Shown: positions 16,775 to 25,302 of the stretch, in pieces
Numbering within the stretch: the first letter of the stretch is position 1
Layout of the letters: the number at the start of each line of letters is the position of its first letter
From: Paraburkholderia sacchari
GTDB taxonomy: Bacteria; Pseudomonadota; Gammaproteobacteria; Burkholderiales; Burkholderiaceae
Reading direction: 5' to 3'
DNA length: 64,000 nt
NCBI RefSeq assembly: GCF_000785435.2
Contig: NZ_JTDB02000005.1
Coordinates: 310,001 to 374,000, forward strand
Notes under the pieces: generated by a model
What the model was told of the DNA's origin: nothing
Seen by the model: only the letters and a program-made list of their open reading frames with translations
Database searches by the model: none
Translations under genes and position numbers: made by a program

Positions 16775-17747
16775 TCTGAACATGGTCGAGGCGATCAATC
16801 TCGCGCTCGCCTGGGCGCTCGAGCATGACCCGGACGTCGTGCTGCTCGGCGAGGACATCGGCGTGAACGGAGGCGTGTTTCGCGCCACGGCGGGCTTGCA
16901 GGCGCGCTTTGGCGCGCAGCGCGTGGTCGATACGCCGCTTGCGGAAACGGCGATCGGCGGCGCGGCGGTCGGCATGGCCGCGATGGGTTTGAAGCCCGTC
17001 GCGGAGATTCAGTTCAGCGGCTTCATCTATCCGGCGATCGACCATGTGCTCAACCATGCGTCGCGTCTGCGGCATCGGACGCGCGGCAGGCTTGCGTGTC
17101 CGCTCGTGGTGCGATCGCCGAGCGGCGCGGGCATTCATGCGCCCGAACATCATTCCGAAAGCCCCGAAGCGTTGTTCGCGCACATACCGGGCTTGCGCGT
17201 GGTGACCCCTTCGTCGCCAGCGCGCGCTTATGGCCTGCTGCTCGCGGCGATTCGCGACCCGGACCCGGTGATCTTCTTCGAACCCACGCGTCTTTATCGG
17301 CTCTTCAGGCAGTCGGTGGAGGACAACGGCGAGGCGCTGCCGCTCGACTGCTGCTACGTGCTGCGCGACGGCACGGACATCACGCTGGTCGGTTGGGGCG
17401 GCGCGCTGCAGGAAGCGCTGGCGGCCGCCGATTTGCTGGCGCAAGAGGGCGTGAGCGCGGAAGTGATCGACGTGGCCACGCTCAAGCCGCTCGACATGGA
17501 CGCCATTCTTGCTTCGGTATCCAAAACAGGCCGCTGCGTGATCGTGCACGAAGGTTCGCGCACGGGCGGCGTGGGTGCGGAAATTGCTGCCGGCATTGCG
17601 GAGCGCGGTCTTTATTCGCTGCTCGCGCCGGTGCAGCGCGTCACGGGATACGACGTGGTGGTGCCGCTTTACAGGCTCGAAAGCCACTATATGCCCGGCA
17701 CGACGCGCATCGTCGCGGCGGCGCGGCAAGCGCTGGAGGCGCAGTGA
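16767..17747 (+). CDS. 2-oxoacid dehydrogenase E1 component, beta subunit
   Basis: A 326-residue partner of the upstream alpha subunit. The TPP-binding glutamate lies in VVLLGEDIGVNGGVFRAT. VVDTPLAETAIGGAAVGMAA, RSPSGAGIHAPEHHSESPEA and the C-terminal transketolase domain (LKPLDMDAILASVSKTGRCV, VHEGSRTGGVGAEIAAGIAE) are all present. Start ATG at 16767 overlaps the alpha gene's end. The two subunits form the alpha2beta2 E1. Four bases separate its stop from the E2 start. Confidence 0.93.
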   Translation: MADLNMVEAINLALAWALEHDPDVVLLGEDIGVNGGVFRATAGLQARFGAQRVVDTPLAETAIGGAAVGMAAMGLKPVAEIQFSGFIYPAIDHVLNHASRLRHRTRGRLACPLVVRSPSGAGIHAPEHHSESPEALFAHIPGLRVVTPSSPARAYGLLLAAIRDPDPVIFFEPTRLYRLFRQSVEDNGEALPLDCCYVLRDGTDITLVGWGGALQEALAAADLLAQEGVSAEVIDVATLKPLDMDAILASVSKTGRCVIVHEGSRTGGVGAEIAAGIAERGLYSLLAPVQRVTGYDVVVPLYRLESHYMPGTTRIVAAARQALEAQ

Positions 17748-17751
17748 AGCC

Positions 17752-18876
17752 ATGAAAATCTTCAAGCTGCCCGACCTGGGCGAGGGCCTTCAGGAAGCGG
17801 AAATCGTCGAATGGCACGTCAAGAGCGGCGACGAGATTCTCGCGGATCAGCCGCTCGTCTCGGTCGAGACGGCCAAGGCGATTGTCGAGATTCCGTCGCC
17901 GCAAGCGGGGCGCGTCGCGAAGCTGTTCGGCAAGCCAGGCGACATCGTGCATCTGGGCGCGCCGCTGTGCGCGTTCGAAGGCGACGGAGCGGGCGCTGAA
18001 GATGCCGATGCGGGCACCGTGGTCGGCCACATGGAGGTGGGCCGGCAAACGGTGCAGGAAGCGCCCGCCGCGCTCGGCGGCGTCACGGGGGCAGGGCAAG
18101 GCGCGATCAAGGCGATGCCCGCGGTGCGCGCGCTCGCGCGCAAGCTCGATGTCGATCTGGCGATGGTGACGCCGTCCGGCCCCGAAGGTGTCGTCACGGC
18201 CGCGGATGTGCAACGCGCGGCGAAGCTGCTCGCCGAACTCGGTCCGCCCGAAGTGCTGCGCGGCGTGCGGCGCGCGATGGCGCAGAACATGGCGCGCGCC
18301 CAGAACGAGGTGGCGGCCGCCACCGTCATCGACGATGCAGACATCCATGCATGGCCGCCGCACACCGACGTCACGATCCGCCTGGTCCGCGCGCTGGTGG
18401 CCGGATGCCGCACGGAGCCGGCATTGAACGCCTGGTTTGACGCGAAGATGGAGCGGCGCCACGTGCTCGCGAAAATCGATCTCGGCATTGCCGTCGATTT
18501 GCCCGAAGGCCTGTTCGTGCCGGTGCTGCGCGACGTCGCGCAGCGCGACGCGGCGGACTTGCGCGCCGGACTCGACCGCATGCGCGCCGATATCCGCGCA
18601 CGCAAGATTCCGCCCGAGGAAATGCGTGGGAATACGATCACGTTATCGAACTTCGGCATGATTGCCGGCAAGTATGCGGCGCCGGTGGTGGTGCCGCCCA
18701 CGGTGGCTATCCTCGGCGCGGGACGCTTGCATGATCAGGTCGTGGCGCACGAGGGCGCGCCCGCCGTGCACCGGATTTTGCCGCTGAGCCTGACGTTCGA
18801 TCATCGGGTGGTCACGGGCGGGGAGGCGGCGCGCTTTCTGGCTGCCGTCATCAAGGATCTGGAAATGGCGCAATGA
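17752..18876 (+). CDS. Dihydrolipoamide acyltransferase E2 component
   Basis: A 374-residue E2 with one lipoyl domain. K42 in ETAKAIVEIPSP is the lipoyl lysine. The peripheral subunit-binding domain follows (MPAVRALARKLDVDLAMVTP, GPEGVVTAADVQ) at about residues 123-160, then the catalytic acyltransferase domain. The catalytic H351 is in FDHRVVTGGEAARFL. The usual motif is HxxxDG, but here the Asp position is T355. This variant is known to me in some proteobacterial E2 proteins and need not mean loss of activity. No E3 gene adjoins; a dihydrolipoamide dehydrogenase from elsewhere must serve. Confidence 0.92.
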   Translation: MKIFKLPDLGEGLQEAEIVEWHVKSGDEILADQPLVSVETAKAIVEIPSPQAGRVAKLFGKPGDIVHLGAPLCAFEGDGAGAEDADAGTVVGHMEVGRQTVQEAPAALGGVTGAGQGAIKAMPAVRALARKLDVDLAMVTPSGPEGVVTAADVQRAAKLLAELGPPEVLRGVRRAMAQNMARAQNEVAAATVIDDADIHAWPPHTDVTIRLVRALVAGCRTEPALNAWFDAKMERRHVLAKIDLGIAVDLPEGLFVPVLRDVAQRDAADLRAGLDRMRADIRARKIPPEEMRGNTITLSNFGMIAGKYAAPVVVPPTVAILGAGRLHDQVVAHEGAPAVHRILPLSLTFDHRVVTGGEAARFLAAVIKDLEMAQ

Positions 18877-19013
18877 GTAGCACGATGAAGTAGCACGACG
18901 AGCAGCGCGAAGGGCGGCGCTTCGGCGCGCTCCCGTTAGAATTGCGCACGACCGGCGCCGCGTTGCGCGCCGGCGCTTTCCGAATTCCTTATCATGGCCG
19001 GTTCAGTTCACGC

Positions 19014-20339
19014 GTGAAGACCTCTACCCTCGAACAACTGCGCGCGGGCCAGCTTGCCGGCGCACGACAGCTCAAGCTCGCTTGCGGGCTGACCGAATTT
19101 CCGCGCGAGATTTTCGATCTTACCGATACGCTCGAAGTGCTTGACCTTTCCGGCAATGCACTGAGCGCGCTGCCCGACGATTTGCCGAGGCTGCGCAAGC
19201 TGCGCATTCTGTTTGCCTCGAATAATCCGTTCACGGAATTGCCCGCCATGCTGGGCGACTGCGCCTCGCTGAGCATGGTCGGCTTCAAGGCGAACCAGAT
19301 CCGGCATGTACCGGCGAGCGCGCTGCCGCCGCAACTGCGTTGGCTGATTCTGACCGATAATGCCATCGACACGCTGCCGGAGGAAATCGGCGAGCGTGCG
19401 AATCTGCAGAAGCTGATGCTCGCCGGCAACCGGCTGCGCACGCTGCCCGAAACCATGGCCGGATTGCGCCGCCTCGAACTGCTGCGGATCTCCGCGAATC
19501 GACTGGACGCATTGCCGGATTGGCTGCTGCGCCTGCCGCAGCTCGCATGGCTCGCCTATGCCGGCAATCCGTTTAACGCCACGCGCGAGCGCACGGCGCT
19601 GACCAACGCGCCCGTGCCCGATATCGACTGGCATACGCTCGCGCTCGGGCAGACGCTGGGCGAGGGCGCATCGGGTGTGATTCATCGCGCGACGCGTCTT
19701 TTGCAGGACGGTCATCCGTCAAGCGCGGTCGCCGTGAAGCTGTTCAAGGGCGCAGTGACGAGCGACGGTTTGCCCGACCTCGAAATGGCCGCGTGCCTGC
19801 AGGCCGGTCAGCATTCCAATCTGATTCCGGTGCTGGGCAAGATCACGGGGCATCCGCTCGACGAGCACGGTCTCGTGATGGCGCTGATCGACCCGGCGTT
19901 CGGCAATCTCGCGGGCCCGCCGAGCCTGGAGTCATGCACGCGCGACGTGTATGCAAACGATGTGCTGTTCTCGCGGCCAATCGCGTTGCAGATTGCGCGA
20001 GGGATTGCTTCGGCGGCGCGGCATCTGCACCAGCGCGGAATCATGCACGGCGATCTTTACGCACACAACATTCTTCACGATGGCTTGGGTCATGCGTTGC
20101 TTGGCGACTTCGGCGCGGCGTCGTTTCATGAAGCGGGCGACCCAGTACACGCGCAGGCGTTCGAGCGGATCGAAGTGCGTGCGTTCGGCTGCCTGCTCGA
20201 AGAGCTTGCGCAACGCGTGGCCGAGGTTTCAGCCGACCGCGCGGCCGGGTTCGACTCGCTGATAGCGGATTGTTTGAGCGAGCACGTCGAAACGCGACCA
20301 ACATTCGATGACATTCTCAATCGCTTGAACGCGCTTTAA
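19014..20339 (+). CDS. Leucine-rich-repeat protein kinase
   Basis: A 441-residue fusion from GTG at 19014 (MKTSTLEQLRAGQLAGARQL); an upstream TTG would add 24 unconvincing residues. Residues about 15-190 hold six to seven LRRs of the bacterial LxxLPxxLxxLxxLxxLxLxxN type. Residues about 205-441 form a eukaryotic-like Ser/Thr kinase: glycine loop LGEGASGVIHRA, lysine K242 in VAVKLFKG, catalytic loop HGDLYAHNIL with D347, and GDFG with D365. All core residues are kept, so activity is likely. No signal peptide or membrane segment, so it should act in the cytoplasm or be secreted by a specialised route. Substrate unknown. Confidence 0.9.
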   Translation: MKTSTLEQLRAGQLAGARQLKLACGLTEFPREIFDLTDTLEVLDLSGNALSALPDDLPRLRKLRILFASNNPFTELPAMLGDCASLSMVGFKANQIRHVPASALPPQLRWLILTDNAIDTLPEEIGERANLQKLMLAGNRLRTLPETMAGLRRLELLRISANRLDALPDWLLRLPQLAWLAYAGNPFNATRERTALTNAPVPDIDWHTLALGQTLGEGASGVIHRATRLLQDGHPSSAVAVKLFKGAVTSDGLPDLEMAACLQAGQHSNLIPVLGKITGHPLDEHGLVMALIDPAFGNLAGPPSLESCTRDVYANDVLFSRPIALQIARGIASAARHLHQRGIMHGDLYAHNILHDGLGHALLGDFGAASFHEAGDPVHAQAFERIEVRAFGCLLEELAQRVAEVSADRAAGFDSLIADCLSEHVETRPTFDDILNRLNAL

Positions 20340-20500
20340 AGGTGCTTTGAAGGCGATTTGAATGCAGTTGCATGGAAATTTCCAGTATTGCCGGGGATGA
20401 ATTAAAGGATCGACTTTTCCCGCCGTTAGGCAGATGAGGCATCATTGCGAGCATCAGTCCCAATGAAACGCCAATCTCAATCCGAAAAAGCGAGCCTTGC

Positions 20501-21802
20501 ATGGGACGAGTCGAGTTCTTCCGGTGGTGGCGATACGGTTTGACCGGCCTGGCTTTCCTGCTTTTCCTGTCCGGCTGCCACGCGCACAACGACGCCACGC
20601 CAACGACTCCACCGGCCGCGCGGACCACCATCACCGCATTGGTGTGGGCGCCCGACTGGCCGCAGGAAATGCTCCAGATCGCGGCCGAATTCAGCAAGCT
20701 CAATCCCGACGTGCGCGTGGATGTACAGTTCATGATCGGCAATTCGGTTGAGGAAAACATCAAACCGCGCGTGGCGGCGGGCACGCTACCCGATTTCGTG
20801 AGCGTCAATCCCAACGCCTACTCGGCCGCACTCGCGGACCAGGGCGTTCTTGCCGATTTACGGCAGACCGCCGCGTGGAATAACATGCTGGCTCCCCTCA
20901 AGGCGGATTGGACCAGCCGCCGGGGCAAGGGGTTTGGCATTTCGGGCGGCGTCGCGACAACCATGATCTATTACAACCGGGATATGTTCGCAAAGGCCGG
21001 CATTACCCAGGTGCCGACCGACTTCGATGCTTTCCTGCGGGTTTGCGCGCAGCTCAAGCGGGCGGGCTTCACGCCCATCATGTGGAGCGGCGGTTTTCCG
21101 AATCTGCTCGGCAATGGGCCCTTTGCTTCGGGTTTCGCTAACGGCGTAGTAGCCAACGAGGCGGACTGGCGCAACAAAATGGCCAACGGCACGCTGAATC
21201 TCGACACCCCGGTAGTGGCCGACATCTTCGCCAGGATGGCTTTGATTCCCGAACGCGGATACGTTCAACCCGCCTTCATGACGACGGGCTACGACGAGGG
21301 CATCCGGCTCTTCAAGGAGGGCAAGGTGGCGATGGCTTTCGAAGGCAGTTGGTCCGCCGGCTCGATGCTGCACGGCAATGCCTTTCAGACCGGAGTATTC
21401 GTGCCGCCATGGAATTCGCGCGGCGCGCAGGTCGTGCCGGTGCTCGGCAGTGAGACGGGTTTTGCCGTATGCGAGACGCCGCGCAAGGCTGCTGCACTGC
21501 GCTTTCTGGAATTCATGGCGGGCAAGGGCTTTCTGATTCTGCAAAAGAAACGGCATAACATTTCGCCGTTCCGCGAAAACGCGGGCACCGCGGTGAGCGA
21601 CCCGATGATCGTCGATTACACCAACGCGGTCCGCCGCTATCCGGTCACGGCGAGTCCGTATTATTCGTCGCTGCCGTCGAATACCATCGAATACCTGCAC
21701 GGGCTCATGCAGGACGTGCTGCTGCACAAAATCACGCCAGCACAGGCCGCGAAGCGACTGGATCAGTCAGTCAAGAACGAAGCGAAAATGCACTACAAAT
21801 AA
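20501..21802 (+). CDS. ABC-type sugar substrate-binding lipoprotein, family 1
   Basis: A 433-residue extracellular solute-binding protein. The signal peptide ends in a lipobox LSGC (Cys about residue 26), so it should be lipid-anchored. ALVWAPDWPQEMLQIAAEFS, PDFVSVNPNAYSAALADQG, TMIYYNRDMFAKAGI and LFKEGKVAMAFEGSWSAGS are typical of MalE/UgpB-type proteins. No permease or ATPase is encoded nearby. Instead its TAA overlaps the ATG of a GGDEF-EAL gene (TAATG), so the two are coupled. It probably works as a ligand sensor for that protein rather than, or as well as, in transport; this is inference. Confidence 0.9.
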   Translation: MGRVEFFRWWRYGLTGLAFLLFLSGCHAHNDATPTTPPAARTTITALVWAPDWPQEMLQIAAEFSKLNPDVRVDVQFMIGNSVEENIKPRVAAGTLPDFVSVNPNAYSAALADQGVLADLRQTAAWNNMLAPLKADWTSRRGKGFGISGGVATTMIYYNRDMFAKAGITQVPTDFDAFLRVCAQLKRAGFTPIMWSGGFPNLLGNGPFASGFANGVVANEADWRNKMANGTLNLDTPVVADIFARMALIPERGYVQPAFMTTGYDEGIRLFKEGKVAMAFEGSWSAGSMLHGNAFQTGVFVPPWNSRGAQVVPVLGSETGFAVCETPRKAAALRFLEFMAGKGFLILQKKRHNISPFRENAGTAVSDPMIVDYTNAVRRYPVTASPYYSSLPSNTIEYLHGLMQDVLLHKITPAQAAKRLDQSVKNEAKMHYK

Positions 21803-24735
21803 TGAACTTGATTCCCGCCCCGCTGCGCCTCGCGTTCGACTACCTCTCGCAGGACCTGCTTCGTCGCGTCGAGATCCGTCACCGGCTCATGGCGGCTTTC
21901 GTGCTGCTGTGCCTGCTGCCCGTGATCATCTCGGGCTGCATCTCGTACGTGAAATCGGTCGCGGCAATCAAGGAGAATGCGGAGGTCTTTTCGCGCGAAG
22001 TGGTCGAGCAGGTGTCCAAGAACGTGCGCATGCGCATGGAGCAGATCGAGACCGAGAGCAGGCTGCTTGTGGTGTCGAGCCGGCTGCAAGGCGCGCTTGC
22101 CGGTGCAGCGACCACCGGGCATGGCAACGAGGCGCGCGAAGACATGGCGCGGCTGCTGCTCGAACATTTCGGGTCGGTGGATTTCATCAACCAGAAATAT
22201 CTGCTCGACGAGAACAATCGCATTCTCGATACGCAGGCGTTCGCGCAATTGACGCGCGGCGTCACCAGCCTCGTCGAGCGCGCCGAGGCCCAGCACGAAC
22301 GCACTTTCTGGGGCAGCTACGACAACGGCGTCGGCGAGCAGAACCTGGGGATGGTCGCCGGGATCTTCGACAAGAGCAACGACCAGAAAATCGGCAATCT
22401 GGTTCTGGTGGTGAGGCCGCAGTATTTTTCGACGATCTTCAGCAACATGGCATCGCGAAGCGGAATGGAAATCTGCATTCTTGATGCGGGCAGCAAAGCC
22501 GCCATTATTCGCGCCGACGATGCCGCGGCTCACGGCGACAAGCCATGGGTGTCCCACCTGATCGGGAGCATCGGGCACAACGGGGCAGCAGGCGATACGA
22601 GCCATTTCCTGACCGTGACGGGATTGCGAGGCGAGCGCTACCTCGCCGCCTACACACGCGTTCCCGGCACCAGTTGGCTCGTGGTGAGCACGATTGCGGA
22701 AACGAACCTGACGACCGAGGCGCGAGCGGTGCGCAACCAGATCGTGCTGGTGGGCATCTCGGGTTTTCTGCTTTCGCTGTTTCTGGCGTATTTCATTTCG
22801 CGCAGCATTTCGGAACCGCTCAGCAAGCTGGTGCGCAAGATGCACGATACCGGCGACGATGCAGGTGTGCCGTTCGAGCATGGCGCGCCGCCTGGAACAG
22901 CGGCGCGAGGACAGGACGAACTCGCGAGGCTCGAATTGCGCTTCGAGCGAATGCGCGGCGCGATCGGCCAGAAAATACAGAAGATCAACGAGATCAACGC
23001 GTCGCTCGAACAGACCATTGTCGAGCGTACGGCCGAACTCGTGGCGCGCGAGCGCGAGTCGCGCACCTTGATCGAAAATTCGCCGGATACCATTACCCGC
23101 TATGACCGCGACGTTCGCCGCATCTATGCGAACCCTGCGTTTTGCGCGTCGTCCGGGAGCAGTCTCGCCGATGCGCTCGGCAAGCGGCCGTCGGAACTCC
23201 CTGGAGGCCCGAACGCGCTGATTTACGAAAGGAAAATCCGCGAGGTCCTTGCCAGCGGAAAAAGCACGCAATTCGAGCTGAGATGGATCGGCAAGGGTGG
23301 CTCCGAGCAATGCTCCCATATTCGCATCACGCCGGAAATCGACCTCTTTGGCGAGGTCAATTCGGTTTTGGCCGTCGGGCGCGACCTTTCGGACCGCATG
23401 GCCTTCGAGGCCACGATCTGGCGGCAGGCCAATTTCGACGCGCTCACGGGCCTGCCGAACCGCCAGATGTTCCATGAGCGTCTCGATCATGAAGCGCAGC
23501 GCGCACGCCGCTCGGGCCGGCGCATGGCGCTGATGCTGATCGACCTCGACCGCTTCAAGGAAGTCAACGATTCGCTCGGCCACGACACGGGCGACGTTCT
23601 GCTGGTGCAAGCGGCCCGGCGCATCAGTGCGTGCGTGCGCGAAACGGATACGGTGGCGCGCCTGGGCGGCGACGAGTTCACGGTCATTCTTCCGGAGCTC
23701 GACGACGATGAGCAGGTAGAACGGATCGCGCGAACGATCAATGCGGGCCTCGCGTTGCCATTCAAGCTGGGCGCGGACGAGGAATTCATTTCCGCGAGCA
23801 TCGGCATTACGTTCTATCCCGGCGATGCCGACGAACTCGACGTGCTGTTCAAGAACGCCGACCAGGCCATGTACGCGTCCAAGAACGCCGGGCGCAATCG
23901 CTTCTGCTACTTCACGCCCGCCATGCGCGTGGAGGCCGAAAGGCGCTTGCGGCTCACGAGCGACCTGCGCGCCGCCTTGCCCGAAAGTCAGTTTCAACTG
24001 TTCTATCAACCGATCATTGAACTGGCGAGCGGCACGGTTTGCAAGGCCGAGGCGCTGATCCGCTGGTTCCATCCGGTGCGCGGCATGATCAGTCCGCTCG
24101 AATTCATCCCGCTGGCCGAAGACACAGGATTGATCGTGCCGATAGGCGACTGGGTATTCCGGCAGGCGATGCAGCAGGCGCGGCGCTGGCGCGAGCGGTA
24201 TCACGGCACGTTTCAGGTGAGCGTGAACATGTCTCCGGTGCAGGTTCGCCAGGACAGCATGCAATGTGCGCGATGGTCCGAATATCTCGCGCGCGAAGGT
24301 ATGGCGGCTGGCAGCGTTGCCGTGGAGATAACCGAGGGCCTCTTATTGCAGTCGGAGTCGAATATCGATGAAAAACTGCTGACCTTGCGCCGTGCCGGCA
24401 TCTGCATTTCGATCGACGACTTCGGCACGGGTTATTCGTCGCTGGCTTATCTTCAGCGCTTCGAAATCGATTATCTGAAGATCGACCGGTCGTTTGTGCA
24501 GAATCTGAGCGTGAACGAAGATAATCAGGCGCTTTGCGAGGCGATGGTAGTGCTCGCGCACAAGCTCGGCATTCAGGTGATTGCCGAGGGCGTGGAGACG
24601 GCGGAGCAAGAGGCGTTTCTTAAAGCGGTGGGATGCGATTTCGCCCAAGGGTTCCTTTATTCGAAACCCGTGCCGCCCGAGCAGTTCGAGGCATGGGCCT
24701 GGCGGCCCGTTGCTGAACTGGCGGACGAAGATTAG
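21802..24735 (+). CDS. dCache-HAMP-PAS-GGDEF-EAL protein (c-di-GMP turnover)
   Basis: A 977-residue membrane protein. A membrane segment at about 28-48 leads into a large periplasmic Cache-type sensor, then a second segment at about 312-335, HAMP, coiled linker, PAS (about 415-530), GGDEF and EAL. The cyclase motif is intact at residues 622-626, with RETD five residues before it as I-site. The phosphodiesterase signature is E750-A-L, with IDDFGTGYSSLAYLQ and IAEGVETAEQ metal and catalytic residues kept. Both activities may therefore be possible. The gene overlaps a solute-binding lipoprotein gene, which suggests the periplasmic sensor is fed by that protein. Confidence 0.93.
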   Translation: MNLIPAPLRLAFDYLSQDLLRRVEIRHRLMAAFVLLCLLPVIISGCISYVKSVAAIKENAEVFSREVVEQVSKNVRMRMEQIETESRLLVVSSRLQGALAGAATTGHGNEAREDMARLLLEHFGSVDFINQKYLLDENNRILDTQAFAQLTRGVTSLVERAEAQHERTFWGSYDNGVGEQNLGMVAGIFDKSNDQKIGNLVLVVRPQYFSTIFSNMASRSGMEICILDAGSKAAIIRADDAAAHGDKPWVSHLIGSIGHNGAAGDTSHFLTVTGLRGERYLAAYTRVPGTSWLVVSTIAETNLTTEARAVRNQIVLVGISGFLLSLFLAYFISRSISEPLSKLVRKMHDTGDDAGVPFEHGAPPGTAARGQDELARLELRFERMRGAIGQKIQKINEINASLEQTIVERTAELVARERESRTLIENSPDTITRYDRDVRRIYANPAFCASSGSSLADALGKRPSELPGGPNALIYERKIREVLASGKSTQFELRWIGKGGSEQCSHIRITPEIDLFGEVNSVLAVGRDLSDRMAFEATIWRQANFDALTGLPNRQMFHERLDHEAQRARRSGRRMALMLIDLDRFKEVNDSLGHDTGDVLLVQAARRISACVRETDTVARLGGDEFTVILPELDDDEQVERIARTINAGLALPFKLGADEEFISASIGITFYPGDADELDVLFKNADQAMYASKNAGRNRFCYFTPAMRVEAERRLRLTSDLRAALPESQFQLFYQPIIELASGTVCKAEALIRWFHPVRGMISPLEFIPLAEDTGLIVPIGDWVFRQAMQQARRWRERYHGTFQVSVNMSPVQVRQDSMQCARWSEYLAREGMAAGSVAVEITEGLLLQSESNIDEKLLTLRRAGICISIDDFGTGYSSLAYLQRFEIDYLKIDRSFVQNLSVNEDNQALCEAMVVLAHKLGIQVIAEGVETAEQEAFLKAVGCDFAQGFLYSKPVPPEQFEAWAWRPVAELADED

Positions 24736-24803
24736 GTGGCCGGGAAAGCGGGCGAGGCCGAATCGCAGGAGAATTGGTACTGGACGATGCAGGGGAGTAG
24801 ATC

Positions 24804-25220
24804 ATGCAACGCGATTCGAATGACGCCGAGGCCGCGCTGGTGAGCGTTCATCCCGCACGAGAAATCGACACGACACAGCGCTTGCCTTATTTCGTCGGCA
24901 TCTCCTCCGCTACGGCGGGCGCGAAAGGCTTGTCGATGCATCTCGTTGTCGTCCCGCCCGGCGGGCACGCCGAGCCGCATAGTCATTGCGGCTACGAAAC
25001 CGCCATTTACGTGCTCGAAGGGCGGGTCGAGACGCGCTACGGCCCAGGGTTGCGACAGTCGGTGATTACCGAGGCCGGCGATTTTCTGTTCATTCCGCCC
25101 GGCGTGCCACATCAACCATTCAATTTGAGCGCGACGACGCCCGCGAGGGCGATCGTCGCGCGCAATTATCCGGAGGAACAGGAGCAGGTGATGCCGTATG
25201 ATCCGTCGCGCGACGAGTGA
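24804..25220 (+). CDS. Single-domain cupin protein
   Basis: A 138-residue soluble cupin. Motif 1 is PPGGHAEPHSHCGYETAIYVLEG-like (around residues 51-73) with metal ligands H60-x-H and E; motif 2 is GDFLFIPPGVPHQPFN with the last His ligand. Ligands are complete, so a metal site is likely. Small cupins are dioxygenases, isomerases or binding proteins and the reaction cannot be assigned. It starts 68 bases after the GGDEF-EAL gene and may share its transcript. A strong terminator lies beyond its stop. Confidence 0.85.
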   Translation: MQRDSNDAEAALVSVHPAREIDTTQRLPYFVGISSATAGAKGLSMHLVVVPPGGHAEPHSHCGYETAIYVLEGRVETRYGPGLRQSVITEAGDFLFIPPGVPHQPFNLSATTPARAIVARNYPEEQEQVMPYDPSRDE

Positions 25221-25232
25221 GGGCCGAAAGCA

Positions 25233-25279
25233 ATAAAAAACGCGCCCCGTATCCAGCCATGCCGGATACGGGGCGCGTT
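25233..25279 (-). terminator. Rho-independent terminator of the hutH-permease unit
   Basis: A perfect 16-bp stem (25239-25254 with 25264-25279), 9-base loop, and an A-run at 25235-25240 that is a U-run in the minus-strand transcript. It sits between convergent genes and should also hinder the plus strand. Confidence 0.9.
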
Positions 25280-25302
25280 GCAATACTGCCTGCAATAACG
25301 CG

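Noticed and set aside
18942..19013. TTG start giving 24 more residues to the LRR-kinase
   Set aside because: No ribosome site, and the extra residues are not like the family. GTG 19014 starts with the usual N-terminal text.
21793..24264. 823-codon open frame on the minus strand
   Set aside because: Antisense to the GGDEF-EAL gene, with the same Arg/His-rich composition and no motif. The plus-strand gene has full domains.
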